From Roseovarius sp. EL26 (GTDB lineage Bacteria; Pseudomonadota; Alphaproteobacteria; Rhodobacterales; Rhodobacteraceae), in NCBI RefSeq assembly GCF_900327775.1, contig NZ_OUMZ01000007.1:62115-126114 (forward strand): a stretch of 64,000 nt of DNA, in the 5' to 3' direction. The notes under the pieces are model-generated. The model ran no database searches, was not told the DNA's origin, and saw nothing but the letters and a program-made list of their open reading frames with translations. Below, piece by piece: positions 42,682 through 52,955 of the stretch (positions within the stretch are counted from its first letter, which is position 1; the number at the start of each line of letters is the position of its first letter). Made by a program: the position numbers and the translations under genes.

Positions 42682-43365
42682 GTGGCTAAAATATTGATTG
42701 TCGATGACGACCCGCAGATTCGGGATGTGTTGCGTATCACGCTGAAACAGGCAGGGCATGAGGTGAGCGAGGCCGGAGATGGGGCAGAAGGATTGGCCAA
42801 GGCCCGCAATGGCAATATCGATCTGATCGTGCTGGACATTGGCCTGCCAGAGATGGATGGGCTACAGGTCTGTCGCCGCTTGCGTGAAGATGTCGAAACG
42901 CCGGTGCTGTTTTTGACTGCACGCGACGACGAGATCGACCGGGTGTTGGCGTTTGAGCTGGGCGGAGATGACTATGTGTCAAAGCCGTTTTCACCACGTG
43001 AACTGGCAGCCCGGATTAAGGCGATTTTGAAGCGGGTTGGACCGGAGCCAGCAAAAAGCGGACTGAGCCGCGGCGTGCTGAAGCTGGATCCCGAACGGCA
43101 CTTGTGTACGGTATCCGGGGAATCCCTGGCCCTGACGGGGCGCGAGATGGATCTGTTGGCGCATCTGATGGCGCGCCCCGAACATGTGGCGACCAAGGCG
43201 CAATTGGTGGATGCTGTATACGGCCCGTCGTTTCACATCTCGGACCGGACATTGGACAGCCACCTGCGCAATTTGCGAGCCAAGCTGACCAAGGCGGGAT
43301 GTCATGAAGCGATTGAAACCGTACACGGGGTCGGGATCAGGATGGGTGCATGTCAAAGCAGATAA
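42682..43365 (+). CDS. OmpR/PhoB-type response regulator
   Basis: 227 residues from a GTG start. The receiver domain shows VDDDPQIRDV with the acidic pair at 8-10, phospho-acceptor Asp52 in VLDIGLPEMDG, and the Lys in YVSKPFSPREL. The C-terminal winged-helix domain has LTGREMDLLAHLM, DRTLDSHLRNLRAKL and ETVHGVGIRM. It should be phosphorylated by the kinase encoded next, whose start overlaps by 16 bases. The regulated genes are unknown; no clear operator was found nearby. Confidence 0.95.
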   Translation: MAKILIVDDDPQIRDVLRITLKQAGHEVSEAGDGAEGLAKARNGNIDLIVLDIGLPEMDGLQVCRRLREDVETPVLFLTARDDEIDRVLAFELGGDDYVSKPFSPRELAARIKAILKRVGPEPAKSGLSRGVLKLDPERHLCTVSGESLALTGREMDLLAHLMARPEHVATKAQLVDAVYGPSFHISDRTLDSHLRNLRAKLTKAGCHEAIETVHGVGIRMGACQSR

Positions 43366-44303
43366 GACAAAAGTGGCGCCCGCCTTTGGCGCTTGTCATT
43401 GGCGGCACCTTGGCGGTGATCTTGTGTCTGCCGGTGATCGGAATTGGATATCTGCGCTTGGCCGGCGGCATCTTGGGCTGGTTGGAAACAGCGCAGCTGT
43501 TTGGATTGGTGGCCGCGATTGCGACCCTGATACTGGGGTTTTTACTGTGGCGCTTGGTTTTGCGGCCGGTTTATGCACTGACGGCCCATGCGGATGCGCT
43601 TAAAAACGGCCGGGATGATACACCCCTGCCGGATCATTTTGGAACGCCAGAATTCTCTGCGCTGGGTCGCGCAATGCAGGATATGGCGACCACGTTACAA
43701 GACCGCGAGGCTGGATTGCGCGCCTATACTGATCATGTGACGCATGAGCTCAAATCCCCCCTGACCAGTTTGATTGGCGCGGCAGAGTTGCTGGAAGGCG
43801 ATGTTGATGCCGAAGATCGGGCGCAGCTGGCGACGACGATCAAGCAATCGTCACAAAAAATGGATGAACTGCTGAAAGCGCTCAGGCGTTTGGCTGCCGC
43901 GCGTGAACCCGTTGGCCGAGGGCCTGTGCAGGTCGCTGAGGTGGTGGCCGCGCTGTCGGGGAATATCGAGATAGAGCTTGCAGGTGATAGCGAGGTGCCG
44001 ATTGATCGCGAGTCGTTGCATGCGGTGCTGACGCATCTGGTGCAAAACGCAGCGGCTCACGGGGCTGGGAAGGTGATGATCACCTGCGAAGAGCGGTCTT
44101 TGCGGGTCTCGGACGACGGGCCGGGAATTGCACCCGGCAATCGGGAGCGGATTTTTGACCCATACTTTACCACACGACGCGAGGCAGGTGGCACCGGCAT
44201 GGGGTTGGCGATTGTACGTACGATGTTGCGGACCGTTGGGGGGGATGTCGAATTGGTGCCCTGCCAAAAGGGGGCTGCCTTTAGGTTGCGTTTTCCGGAA
44301 TGA
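43350..44303 (+). CDS. Sensor histidine kinase
   Basis: 317 residues. Two membrane helices (about 13-30 and 50-70) leave only a short periplasmic loop, so it may sense the membrane or cytoplasm. A HAMP-like linker (about 70-125) leads to the phospho-acceptor His132 in DHVTHELKSPLTSL. The ATP-binding domain has N-box LVQNAAAHG, G1 VSDDGPGI and G2 GTGMGLAI, all intact. It forms a pair with the upstream regulator through a 16-base overlap. Confidence 0.94.
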   Translation: MSKQIRQKWRPPLALVIGGTLAVILCLPVIGIGYLRLAGGILGWLETAQLFGLVAAIATLILGFLLWRLVLRPVYALTAHADALKNGRDDTPLPDHFGTPEFSALGRAMQDMATTLQDREAGLRAYTDHVTHELKSPLTSLIGAAELLEGDVDAEDRAQLATTIKQSSQKMDELLKALRRLAAAREPVGRGPVQVAEVVAALSGNIEIELAGDSEVPIDRESLHAVLTHLVQNAAAHGAGKVMITCEERSLRVSDDGPGIAPGNRERIFDPYFTTRREAGGTGMGLAIVRTMLRTVGGDVELVPCQKGAAFRLRFPE

Positions 44304-44330
44304 AACAGGTTTGACGAAGCATCCCCAGAA

Positions 44331-44579
44331 TCAGAATTGAAGCGCGTCGCGCGTCAGGGCTCGTACTTCGCTTTGCGCCAACCGGTCCACGATTTGCATA
44401 GGCGACAAGCCTTCGCGCTGGGCTTTGTCCCAGATCTTGGCGCAGGACCGGGGTGACCATGGACGTGCTGCGGTGCTCAGCCATGAGCGGAGTTCTGGAG
44501 GCAGACGATCATAGGCTTGCATTGGGTCACCCGCGCGCCGCCGACGCTTGAGCCGCGTCGCGCCTAAATTTCTGTTCAT
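44331..44579 (-). CDS. Small basic protein, DUF6525-like
   Basis: 82 residues. The sequence has a basic head (RLKRRRRAGDPMQAYDRLPPELRSWL) and then AARPWSPRSCAKIWDKA, matching a short uncharacterised family I recall from Rhodobacteraceae as DUF6525; the name is from memory. It is probably cytoplasmic and perhaps nucleic-acid binding, given the Arg/Lys cluster. It overlaps the end of the CobW-like gene by four bases and is therefore cotranscribed with it; this pairing recurs in the group as far as I remember. Confidence 0.7.
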   Translation of the reverse strand: MNRNLGATRLKRRRRAGDPMQAYDRLPPELRSWLSTAARPWSPRSCAKIWDKAQREGLSPMQIVDRLAQSEVRALTRDALQF

Positions 44580-45652
44580 GCCATTGTCTCGCTTTGAGTG
44601 TTGTGACTGATTTGTGTTGCCCGCAGCATGTCGAAACTGCGTTGCAGCTCTGCCCGGGCCACGTCTTTGGCAATCACGACGATGCGTGAAGTTTGATCAC
44701 CTGCGGGCCAATCACTTAGCTGTATTGGAGGATCAAAGATGTGCTGCACGCCGTGGAAAACGAAGGGCTGGTCAATCTCTTCGAGAAAGACAATGCCCTT
44801 AACCCGCAGGATGTCGGGGCCTTTCAGCGCAATCAACGTGTCGAGCCACAGATCAAAGGCGGCGTCCTTTAGCGGCTCCTCAAACACCATCGAGACCGAT
44901 TGTATGCGTGGGTCATGTGGCGAAAAAGCCGGTTCTTTTGTGGAGGGCGCGAAACCGGAGAGATTGGCCAGCGGGTCTGCCTTGGCGGGGGTCAGCCAGT
45001 CTAACGCTTGCGCGGCAGCTACATCACGCCGTAAACCATTCAATCCGAACAGGGCCTTCACAGGAACCTTGCCTTGGGTGGCCTGCACAATGCGTGCGGT
45101 TTGGTTCAGTTTGCGCAACCGATCCTGAAAGGACTTCGCTTTGGGTTTTGAAACCAGATCGACCTTGCTGAGCACAATCAGGTCCGCCATTGCGATCTGC
45201 GAAACAGCCTCGAACTGCACGTCTAATGTCGCAGGCCCTGCCGCCGCGTCTACGATCGTCACAACCCCATCCATCCGAAGGGTTTCTGCCAGCGCCGGAT
45301 CAACCAGCATTGTCTGCAAAATTGGGGCAGGGTTGGCTAGACCAGTGGTTTCAATCACAAGCCGGTCAAATGCCACGTTCCCTGATTTGCGCCGCGCCAG
45401 AAGGTCGCCAATTGTTTGCGCCAGATCGCCACGGATTGAACAGCACAAGCACCCCGATTGCATCAGCACGATATCATCTTGCGAGGTTTCGATCAGGTCA
45501 TGATCAAGGCCCGCCTCGCCGAATTCATTAACGACGACGGCAACGCGGCCCGCCGCGCTGTCTTTGAGAAGGGAGTTGAGGAGGGTCGTCTTCCCGGCAC
45601 CAAGGAACCCGGTGAGTAAGGTTACGGGAAGACGGTGGTCTGTGTTTGTCAT
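44576..45652 (-). CDS. CobW/COG0523-type GTPase metallochaperone
   Basis: 358 residues. The G3E GTPase has Walker A TGFLGAGKTTLLN (14-26), the metal motif GCLCCSIRGD (C-x-C-C at 68-71), ETTGLANPAPI and VLSKVDLVSK. The C-terminal CobW_C-like domain starts around residue 240 (RIQSVSMVFEEPL) and contains FHGVQHIFDPPI. Relatives deliver zinc, cobalt or other metals to target enzymes. No zinc-regulon neighbour is present, so the metal is undecided; proximity to a B12 importer 4 kb away is suggestive only. The stop overlaps the small basic protein gene. Confidence 0.93.
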   Translation of the reverse strand: MTNTDHRLPVTLLTGFLGAGKTTLLNSLLKDSAAGRVAVVVNEFGEAGLDHDLIETSQDDIVLMQSGCLCCSIRGDLAQTIGDLLARRKSGNVAFDRLVIETTGLANPAPILQTMLVDPALAETLRMDGVVTIVDAAAGPATLDVQFEAVSQIAMADLIVLSKVDLVSKPKAKSFQDRLRKLNQTARIVQATQGKVPVKALFGLNGLRRDVAAAQALDWLTPAKADPLANLSGFAPSTKEPAFSPHDPRIQSVSMVFEEPLKDAAFDLWLDTLIALKGPDILRVKGIVFLEEIDQPFVFHGVQHIFDPPIQLSDWPAGDQTSRIVVIAKDVARAELQRSFDMLRATQISHNTQSETMA

Positions 45653-45747
45653 GTGTCGCGCAAGTTTTTGTGTAATGTTATACTATTACGTATTCTGCGT
45701 AACTTCAAGACCGAGTCTGGATGTTTATGGTGCGCTTTGGTGTGGCC

Positions 45748-46479
45748 TCACTCGAAAAGCCCCAGACTCTTGCCCAGCGCGGTCAGACCTGCCGGGATCA
45801 GATCTTGTGCTTTGCATGTGCTGTGCGGGACGCTTTGCATCTCGAGCGCGATGGCGTAACCGTCTGCGATGGTTCCTTCATCTGAGACCAAAATAACGTT
45901 TTGACCAAGCCAATAAGGGCGGGCAGCCATCAGTTCGGCCCCGATGAGGTGGCCGGTTACGGCGGCAGTGTTGCCTGAAACTTGCGCCTGACGCAGATGG
46001 GCGGCAAGGCGCTCGGGGCGGCTGAGGCTGTCGAACATCGCATCGCCAGCAGGTGGGAAGGCGCCGTTGAAAGCATCGATCAGGCCGGGACTGAGAAAGC
46101 TTTGGCAGCTGATCGCCTCGTTCGCGCTGATGTGGATCCAGTGGCTAATCCCGCTTGAAATGGCACAAATCACGCCATCCCAGTTGGGCTTGTCAGCGGC
46201 GAACCCGGCACACCACAAGCGGATCCAGCCGCCAATGATGTCGGGTGGGCTGGTCTGTTCGAAACCCGGCAGGCTTTGGCCGTCTTCAGGGGTCAGTTTT
46301 GCCGGCAGTCGTGCTGGCAGACCGTCGCCGATGCGGATGGTTTGTTCTGCGTCGAACTCCAGCTCTGCCAGTGCCGCGCATTCAGTGGGCGCGGTTGCGG
46401 ACGTGACGAGCGTGCCACTTTCCAAAGCGTAGGCAGTAACGGTTTTTCCGGTTGGGCCGATAGCGATCCAGCGGGTCAT
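45748..46479 (-). CDS. Degenerate 2-dehydro-3-deoxygalactonokinase (DgoK) relative, probable non-kinase
   Basis: 243 residues against about 300 for DgoK. The C-terminal half aligns well: NWDGVIC, SRPERLAAHLR, LIGAELMAARPYWLGQNVILV and a final PAGLTALGKSLG. The N-terminal phosphate loop expected as DWGTT or similar is IGPTGKT here, the expected PGTHSKW is SSGISHW, and MTGEL is replaced by LSPGLI. All three ASKHA-type catalytic motifs are therefore lost or altered. It overlaps the start of nothing downstream but its own start overlaps the upstream phosphatase-like gene by four bases. It is probably a binding or regulatory protein. Confidence 0.75.
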   Translation of the reverse strand: MTRWIAIGPTGKTVTAYALESGTLVTSATAPTECAALAELEFDAEQTIRIGDGLPARLPAKLTPEDGQSLPGFEQTSPPDIIGGWIRLWCAGFAADKPNWDGVICAISSGISHWIHISANEAISCQSFLSPGLIDAFNGAFPPAGDAMFDSLSRPERLAAHLRQAQVSGNTAAVTGHLIGAELMAARPYWLGQNVILVSDEGTIADGYAIALEMQSVPHSTCKAQDLIPAGLTALGKSLGLFE

Positions 46480-46892
46480 CTGCGCTGCATCTGGGCCACG
46501 ACGGCACGGACGTCATAACCGGCCTTATCAGCGCAGTTGATGATTTCATCCCCATCAAGGCGTCCGGCTTGCGTGATCGCCCAGATCATCGTGCAACGGG
46601 TGCCGCTGCGGCAATATGCCAGAATGGGTTTGGGCAGATCACGCAGGGCCTTGTCAAAAGCGTTAAGGTCGTCTTGACCGACACCACCCGAAACGATGGG
46701 CACGCAGGTGAATGCAAGACCCTCTTGCTGTGCGGCGGCTTCAATGTCGCACAAATCAGGTTGGCCAGGTTCCTCGCCATCAGGGCGGTTGCACATGATC
46801 GAGCGAAAGCCAGCCCCGGCGATATGAGGCACGTCCGCAGCCGTGATCTGAGGGGATACCGAGACGTCATCAGTGAGTTTGCGCAGGTCCAT
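46476..46892 (-). CDS. TIGR01244-type phosphatase/sulfurtransferase-like protein
   Basis: 138 residues from ATG 46892, which has AAAGGAGG at 6 bases; a longer start lacks support. Related to dual-specificity phosphatases of the DUF442 group: VSPQITAADVPHIAGAGFRSIMCNRPDGEEPGQP and then the P-loop LAYCRSGTRC with the nucleophilic Cys and the C-x5-R motif intact. Family members are linked to sulfide oxidation or act as phosphatases; the role here is open. The gene is followed by the degenerate kinase, to which it is coupled. Confidence 0.85.
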   Translation of the reverse strand: MDLRKLTDDVSVSPQITAADVPHIAGAGFRSIMCNRPDGEEPGQPDLCDIEAAAQQEGLAFTCVPIVSGGVGQDDLNAFDKALRDLPKPILAYCRSGTRCTMIWAITQAGRLDGDEIINCADKAGYDVRAVVAQMQRR

Positions 46893-47039
46893 CTGGGCCT
46901 CCTTTGCCATCAACCAAGATATGTGCAGAAACCCTAGCGAAATTCAATGCCGATTTGGGCGTCACTAGCGTTGACATTTCAGCGCATGCACCCAAACGTG
47001 GGCCGGTCACACATACAGCATTTCACGGAGGACGGGGTA

Positions 47040-50000
47040 ATGAGCGGCGCTTGGGAATTTTGGGTCGACCGGGGTGGAACCTTTACCGATATCGTGGCGC
47101 TTGATCCCGAGGGTGGCGTGCATACGCATAAGCTGTTGTCCGAAAACCCTGAACGTTATCGCGATGCGGCAGTGCAGGGCATCCGGGATTTGATGCAAGA
47201 AGACGGTGATTTTGCTGATGGCTCCATCCGCGCCGTGAAGATGGGCACTACCGTGGCGACCAATGCGCTGTTGGAGCGTAAGGGTGAAAGGGTGACGCTG
47301 CTGATCACCAAGGGATTTCGCGATCTGTTGTTGATTGGCTATCAAACCCGCCCACGCCTGTTTGATCTGGAGATTAAGCGGCCTGATTTGCTTTATGAAG
47401 ATGTGGCCGAGTTGGATGAACGTCTGGATGCAGACGGTGCCGTGGTGCAGCCGCTGGATGAAGATGCTGCGCGGGCGGTGCTGCAAGCCGCCTACGACAA
47501 GGGCATACGCGCCGTGGCGATTGCTGGGCTGCATGCCTATCTGAACCCCGCGCATGAGGAACGGGTGGCTGAGATTGCCGCCGAGATTGGATTCACCCAG
47601 ATTACTGCCAGCCATCAGGTCTCACGTCTGGCCAAGCTTGTCGGGCGCGGTGATACAACCGTGGTTGATGCCTATCTGTCGCCAATTCTGCGGCGGTACG
47701 TTGATCAGGTGGCTGGGGCGCTGGATGTAGGTCGCGCCTGCGAGGCATTGCTGTTTATGCAGTCCAATGGCGGGCTGACCGATGCGGGGCTGTTTCAGGG
47801 CAAAGATGCAATTTTGTCCGGCCCTGCCGGGGGTATCGTCGGCATGGTGAAAACCGGAGAGGTCGCAGGCCATGACCGGTTGATTGGCTTTGATATGGGT
47901 GGCACATCGACCGATGTGAGCCACTATGCAGGCGAGTTTGAACGCAGCTTTGAGACCGAAGTGGCAGGTGTGCGTATGCGTGCGCCGATGATGGATATTC
48001 ATACGGTGGCCGCCGGGGGCGGGTCGATCTGCACCTTCCGCGACGGGCGCTTTCAGGTGGGGCCGGAAAGTGCTGGGGCCGATCCGGGGCCAGCGTGCTA
48101 TCGCCGTGGCGGGCCGCTGACGGTGACCGATTGCAACGTGATGCTGGGCAAGCTGAACCCGTCACATTTTCCGCATGTGTTCGGGCCTGAAGGCAATGAG
48201 CCATTGGATGAGGATGTGGTGCGTGAGAAGTTTGAAGCGCTTGCGGCACAGGTGGCGAAAGAGACTGGTGAAGCGGCACGATCACCCGAGGATATGGCCG
48301 AAGGTTTTTTACGGATTGCCGTGGATAATATGGCCAATGCGATCAAGAAGATCAGTGTTCAGCGTGGCCATGATGTGACCGGCTATACACTGCAATGCTT
48401 TGGCGGTGCCGGTGGGCAGCATGCTTGTTTGGTGGCGGATGCCTTGGCGATGCGCAAGGTGTTGATCCACCCGCACGCCGGGGTGTTGAGTGCTTACGGC
48501 ATGGGGCTAGCTGAGATTCGCGCCTTGCGTGAAGTACAGATGGATGTGCCGTTAGAGGATGTGGCGCAGGCTGAGGTTGCTTTGGTCAAGATCGCAGAGG
48601 CGGCAAAAAAAGAAGTGGCGGATCAGGGTGTGGCGGAAATCCGAATCGAGCGGCGGGCGCATCTGCGCTATGACGGCTCGCATCAGGCGTTGGAAGTGCC
48701 GTTTGGGGCAGTTGCAGCGATGCAGGCTGATTTCGAGGCGGTGCATCAGCAACGTTTCGGGTTCCATTCGCCAGAGCGGGCGATCTTGTTCGAGATGCTG
48801 AGTGTCGAAGCTATTGGCCAGACAGGCCAAGCGCCGCAGCCTGCATTGCCTCACGGCGATGGCGCTGCAACTGCGCAGATCCCGATGCATGTCGAGGGTG
48901 GCGCGCAAGATGTGCCGCTTTATGAACGAGATAATCTGAACCCGTCGATGACGGTTCAAGGCCCTGCGGTGATCACAGAATCCACCGGCACCAATGTGAT
49001 TGAACCCGGTTGGGCCGCCTCAGTTGATCAGATGGGCAACTTGATTTTGGAGCGGGTCACGGCGAAGGCGCGGGAACTGGCCGCAGGGACGCAGGCCGAT
49101 CCGGTCCTGTTGGAGGTGTTCAACAACCTCTTTATGTCGGTTGCGGATCAGATGGGGGTGACGCTGGCCAATACCTCTTGGTCGGTGAACATCAAGGAAC
49201 GGTTTGATTTCTCCTGCGCGATTTTCGATGCGGCGGGCGATCTGGTGGCCAATGCCCCGCACGTGCCTGTGCATTTGGGGTCAATGTCCGACAGTGTGCG
49301 GACGGTGATGCGGCTGAATCCGGATGTACAGCCAGGCGATGCCTATATGCTCAATTCGCCCTACAACGGTGGCACGCACCTGCCGGATGTGACGGTGATT
49401 ACGCCAGTGTTTGTCGAGGGTAAGCCAGAATTCTGGCTGGGGTCACGCGGGCATCACGCCGATATTGGTGGGCGCACGCCGGGCAGTGCGCCGCCCGATA
49501 GCACACATATCGAAGAAGAAGGCGTGTTGATCGACAACGTCAAGCTGGTGGATCAGGGCACGTTGCTGGAGGTCGAGGCCGAGGCGGTGCTGGCGTCCTG
49601 CAAATACCCTTGCCGGAACATCGCGCAAAACATGGCGGACCTGAAAGCGCAGGTTGCGGCAAATGAGACCGGGCGACAGGAATTGCTGAAGGTGGTCGAT
49701 AACTTCAGCCTTGATGTGGTGCGTGCCTATATGAGCCACGTGCAGGATAATGCCGAGGAATCTGTACGCCGGGTGATCGACCGGATGAAGGAAGGCGAAT
49801 ACACCTATCACATGGACCACGGTGCGGTGATTGAGGTGAAGGTCAGTGTGGACCGCGACGCCCGCGAGGCGGTGATTGATTTCACCGGCACAAGTGGGCA
49901 GCACACGGGCAATTATAATGCGCCCAAATCGATTTGCGGCGCTGTGGTGCTGTATGTGTTCCGCACAATGGTGGGGGCGGATATTCCGTTGAACGAAGGG

Positions 50001-50615
50001 TGTTTGAAGCCGCTTAAGATTATTATTCCTGAAGGATCGATGCTGAACCCGGTTTATCCGGCGGCGGTGATTTCGGGCAATACCGAGGTATCACAGGCGA
50101 CTTGTAACGCGCTTTATGGTGCGCTGGGCGTGATTGCTGGATCGCAGGCGACGATGAACAACTTTGTCTGGGGTAACGATGAGTTCCAGAACTACGAGAC
50201 CATTGCAGGCGGCACCGGGGCCGGGCCGGGTTTCAACGGCTGTGACGCGGTGCAAAGCCATATGACCAACACTCGGATGACCGATCCTGAAGTGTTGGAA
50301 AAACGGTTTCCCGTGCGGTTAGAGGATTTTGGCGTGCGCGATGGATCGGGTGGTGCCGGTGAATGGCGCGGCGGTCATGGTGTGGTGCGGCGCATGCGGT
50401 TCCTGTCTCCGGTGACAGTCACAACACTGAGCAATCACCGGATCATCCCACCCTTTGGTGTGGATGGTGGCGGGGCTGGTGTGGTTGGCCGCAACTGGGC
50501 CGAGCTGCCGGATGGCGAGATCAGGGAAATGGCGGGCAATGATGAGATCGACCTGCCTTCTGGTAGTGTGTTCGGTATGGAAACACCCGGCGGGGGTGGC
50601 TGGGGGGCAACATGA
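47040..50615 (+). CDS. 5-oxoprolinase, HyuA-HyuB fused
   Basis: 1191 residues from ATG 47040, which has GGAGG upstream. It would hydrolyse 5-oxoproline to glutamate with ATP. Residues 1 to about 690 are the HyuA half: [51 protein letters not shown] and [13 protein letters not shown]. Residues about 700-1191 are the HyuB half: [37 protein letters not shown] and the final GGGGWG-type tail. The size fits eukaryote-like full-length oxoprolinases; hydantoinase activity cannot be excluded. The gene stands alone and its promoter is in the 147-base gap before it. Confidence 0.93.
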   Translation: MSGAWEFWVDRGGTFTDIVALDPEGGVHTHKLLSENPERYRDAAVQGIRDLMQEDGDFADGSIRAVKMGTTVATNALLERKGERVTLLITKGFRDLLLIGYQTRPRLFDLEIKRPDLLYEDVAELDERLDADGAVVQPLDEDAARAVLQAAYDKGIRAVAIAGLHAYLNPAHEERVAEIAAEIGFTQITASHQVSRLAKLVGRGDTTVVDAYLSPILRRYVDQVAGALDVGRACEALLFMQSNGGLTDAGLFQGKDAILSGPAGGIVGMVKTGEVAGHDRLIGFDMGGTSTDVSHYAGEFERSFETEVAGVRMRAPMMDIHTVAAGGGSICTFRDGRFQVGPESAGADPGPACYRRGGPLTVTDCNVMLGKLNPSHFPHVFGPEGNEPLDEDVVREKFEALAAQVAKETGEAARSPEDMAEGFLRIAVDNMANAIKKISVQRGHDVTGYTLQCFGGAGGQHACLVADALAMRKVLIHPHAGVLSAYGMGLAEIRALREVQMDVPLEDVAQAEVALVKIAEAAKKEVADQGVAEIRIERRAHLRYDGSHQALEVPFGAVAAMQADFEAVHQQRFGFHSPERAILFEMLSVEAIGQTGQAPQPALPHGDGAATAQIPMHVEGGAQDVPLYERDNLNPSMTVQGPAVITESTGTNVIEPGWAASVDQMGNLILERVTAKARELAAGTQADPVLLEVFNNLFMSVADQMGVTLANTSWSVNIKERFDFSCAIFDAAGDLVANAPHVPVHLGSMSDSVRTVMRLNPDVQPGDAYMLNSPYNGGTHLPDVTVITPVFVEGKPEFWLGSRGHHADIGGRTPGSAPPDSTHIEEEGVLIDNVKLVDQGTLLEVEAEAVLASCKYPCRNIAQNMADLKAQVAANETGRQELLKVVDNFSLDVVRAYMSHVQDNAEESVRRVIDRMKEGEYTYHMDHGAVIEVKVSVDRDAREAVIDFTGTSGQHTGNYNAPKSICGAVVLYVFRTMVGADIPLNEGCLKPLKIIIPEGSMLNPVYPAAVISGNTEVSQATCNALYGALGVIAGSQATMNNFVWGNDEFQNYETIAGGTGAGPGFNGCDAVQSHMTNTRMTDPEVLEKRFPVRLEDFGVRDGSGGAGEWRGGHGVVRRMRFLSPVTVTTLSNHRIIPPFGVDGGGAGVVGRNWAELPDGEIREMAGNDEIDLPSGSVFGMETPGGGGWGAT

Positions 50616-50624
50616 GTCCCTGAA

Positions 50625-50758
50625 ATGCGATGGCTCTCCAGAACGTCTGGCATGGACAGCCCAATCATTTCCGACAAACGTGCCATCGAGATTTTGTCAT
50701 CTTTTTGAAGAATGGAAAGTATGTGGGGATCAACTATATCCACAGGAAATTTTCTCAA
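50625..50758 (-). pseudogene. N-terminal remnant of an AsnC/Lrp family regulator
   Basis: On the minus strand an ATG at 50758 starts MRKFPVDIVDPHILSILQKD, then KISMARLSEMIGLSMPDVLE. This matches the N-terminal helix-turn-helix of Lrp/AsnC proteins (D-x-x-D/I-L-x-x-L-Q-x-D ... LSE-x-x-GLS). After about 43 codons the frame runs into the antisense of the oxoprolinase 3' end and no sensing domain exists. It is most likely a truncated gene. Confidence 0.65.
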
Positions 50759-50885
50759 AATGATAAATTCGTAATGCCATTTCCGAATAATTTATCAACT
50801 TCAAGGAAGTTACGAAAAGTTTCTCATTCATGATATGTTACTAAGGGCTGTGTCGAAAAGATACATACACTTATAGGGGATAATT

Positions 50886-51320
50886 ATGTCTGATAAATTT
50901 GTCGTTGGATATGACGGCAGCGACTCTGCTAAACGCGCGTTGGATTTCGCGGTTCAGCGGGCTAAAACGCAGGGTGGATCTGTTGTGGTAGCCCATGTTT
51001 TGGAATGGTCACCGTATTCGTTTTTGACACCAACAGAGCTGGAAGAGCGACACAAGCGTCGCCAGCAAGAGATCAGCCGCGCCAAAAAAGCAGTGATGGA
51101 TCCGATCACAGCTGAGCTTTCGGATAAAGGTGTCACGGTTGAAACAGAGATCCGCTATGGCAAGATCGCCGAGGTTCTGTGCGCAATCGCTAAAGATGCA
51201 AACGCCAACCAACTGGTCGTTGGCCGTGATGGCGTTGACGGGTTGAGCTCGCGGGTCTTTGGATCTGTGGCGGGCACATTGGCTCAGACGTCGCCAGTGC
51301 CGTGCACAATCGTACCTTAA
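50886..51320 (+). CDS. Universal stress protein (UspA family)
   Basis: 144 residues, one Usp domain. Visible features are VGYDGSDSAKRALDFAV at the start, VVVAHVLEW, and the nucleotide-binding GRDGVDGLSSRVFGSVAGTLAQTSPVPCTIVP, a variant of G-x2-G-x9-G-S/T. The protein is cytoplasmic and probably binds ATP. It is 25 bases upstream of the symporter gene on the same strand, so the pair is likely an operon; Usp proteins often accompany transporters. The AT-rich 130 bases upstream should hold the promoter. Confidence 0.92.
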   Translation: MSDKFVVGYDGSDSAKRALDFAVQRAKTQGGSVVVAHVLEWSPYSFLTPTELEERHKRRQQEISRAKKAVMDPITAELSDKGVTVETEIRYGKIAEVLCAIAKDANANQLVVGRDGVDGLSSRVFGSVAGTLAQTSPVPCTIVP

Positions 51321-51345
51321 TCAAAAATAATACAGGATAGGGACA

Positions 51346-52899
51346 ATGATTAAGAATATTCAAAAGGCATGTCTTGGCGCCGCGATAACGAGCGCAATGA
51401 CAGTGCCTGCATTTGCCCAAGAAACGGGTGGAATTGATGAGAAGGTCAACGAGATCTTTGCCAATTCAACCGGCTGGTTTGTCAGCTTTATCTTCAGCCC
51501 ATTTCCGGGGACATCATTCCCGTGGATCGTGGCTTGGTTGGTGATCGCGGCGACAGTGTTCACATTGTATTTTGCGTTCATCCAGTTCCGTGCAGTTGGG
51601 CACGCAATATCGTTGGTCAAAGGTGACTACTCTGATCCCAACGATGCGGGCGAGGTCAGCCACTTTCAGGCGCTTGCAACCGCGCTGTCTGGCACCGTTG
51701 GCCTTGGAAACATTGCCGGGGTGGCCGTGGCTGTCGGAATCGGTGGGCCGGGTGCCACATTCTGGATGATCATGGCGGGCCTGATGGGCATGGCGTCAAA
51801 GTTCACTGAATGTACGCTGGGCGTGAAATACCGCAACGAATACGAAGACGGCACCGTTTCCGGTGGCCCGATGTATTACCTGACCAAAGGCTTTGCCGAA
51901 CGCGGAATTCCGGGCGGTAGGATCCTTGCGGTCATGTTCTCGATCTTTTGTATCCTGGGGGCCTTTGGTGGTGGCAACATGTTCCAAGCCAATCAGGCGC
52001 ATGCGCAGATCACCAACGTTGTTGGAAACTACCCTGGTTGGATCACCGGTGTGATCTTTGCCGGTATCGTCTTTGCCGTGATTGTCGGCGGATTGAAATC
52101 TATCGCCAGCGTGACAGAAAAGGTCGTGCCATTTATGGGTGTCCTGTACGTTTTGGCCGCACTTGTGATCTTGCTGATGAATATCGACAAGATCGGTTGG
52201 GCCTTTGGTCAGATCCTTGACGGGGCCTTTACTGGTGCGGGCGTTGCCGGCGGTATGGTTGGGGCGTTGATCCAGGGCTTCAAGCGGGCGGCGTTCTCGA
52301 ACGAGGCGGGCGTTGGTTCGGCCGCGATCGCGCACTCCGCTGTGCGGACAAAAGAGCCGATCACTGAGGGCTTTGTCTCCCTGCTGGAGCCGTTCATCGA
52401 TACGGTTGTAATCTGTACCATGACGGCGCTGGTGATCATCATCACCGGTCAGCTGGTTCAGGATCCAACCACCGGTCTTTATCTGCTGGACGAAGGTGCC
52501 AGCACTATTCAGACCGTTGATGGCAACAAAGGTGTTGCGCTGACCTCGGCGGCGTTCTCGTCAGCCTTTGGGTGGTTCAAATATGTTCTGGCGCTTGCTG
52601 TGATCTTGTTTGCCTTCTCAACCATGATCAGTTGGTCTTACTACGGCCTCAAGGCTTGGACCTATCTGTTTGGCGAAGGGCAGGGCAAAGAGCTAACCTT
52701 TAAGGTCATCTTCTGTATCTTCGTTGTCATCGGTGCGGCAGCCAACCTTGGCCCAGTCATCGACTTCTCTGATGCGGCGATCTTCGCCATGGCGGTTGTG
52801 AACGTTCTTGGCCTCTACTTCCTGATGCCAATCGTCAAACGGGAGCTGCACAGCTACATGTCGCGCCTGCAGTCGGGTGAGATCAAGAAGTTCAAATAA
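51346..52899 (+). CDS. Sodium:alanine/glycine symporter (AGCS family)
   Basis: 517 residues with about eleven membrane helices. The first 25 residues resemble a signal peptide (MTVPAFAQ), seen in a subset of roseobacter AGCS proteins. The family motif LATALSGTVGLGNIAGVAVAVGIGGPGATFWMI, with its GxGNIAGVA core, is intact, as are ISGGPMYYL-type (here VSGGPMYYLTKGF) and AAFSNEAGVGSAAIAHSA. It imports alanine, glycine or similar small amino acids with sodium. It follows the universal stress gene closely. Confidence 0.94.
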   Translation: MIKNIQKACLGAAITSAMTVPAFAQETGGIDEKVNEIFANSTGWFVSFIFSPFPGTSFPWIVAWLVIAATVFTLYFAFIQFRAVGHAISLVKGDYSDPNDAGEVSHFQALATALSGTVGLGNIAGVAVAVGIGGPGATFWMIMAGLMGMASKFTECTLGVKYRNEYEDGTVSGGPMYYLTKGFAERGIPGGRILAVMFSIFCILGAFGGGNMFQANQAHAQITNVVGNYPGWITGVIFAGIVFAVIVGGLKSIASVTEKVVPFMGVLYVLAALVILLMNIDKIGWAFGQILDGAFTGAGVAGGMVGALIQGFKRAAFSNEAGVGSAAIAHSAVRTKEPITEGFVSLLEPFIDTVVICTMTALVIIITGQLVQDPTTGLYLLDEGASTIQTVDGNKGVALTSAAFSSAFGWFKYVLALAVILFAFSTMISWSYYGLKAWTYLFGEGQGKELTFKVIFCIFVVIGAAANLGPVIDFSDAAIFAMAVVNVLGLYFLMPIVKRELHSYMSRLQSGEIKKFK

Positions 52900-52955
52900 G
52901 AGCCAACACTCTGAAAAACGTAAGGGCCGGTATATGAGCATCGGCCAAAACAAAA

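Noticed and set aside
50435..50624. Extension of the AsnC-like frame to 50435
   Set aside because: The extension is antisense to the end of the oxoprolinase gene, which is well supported, and it shows no Lrp-type sensing domain.
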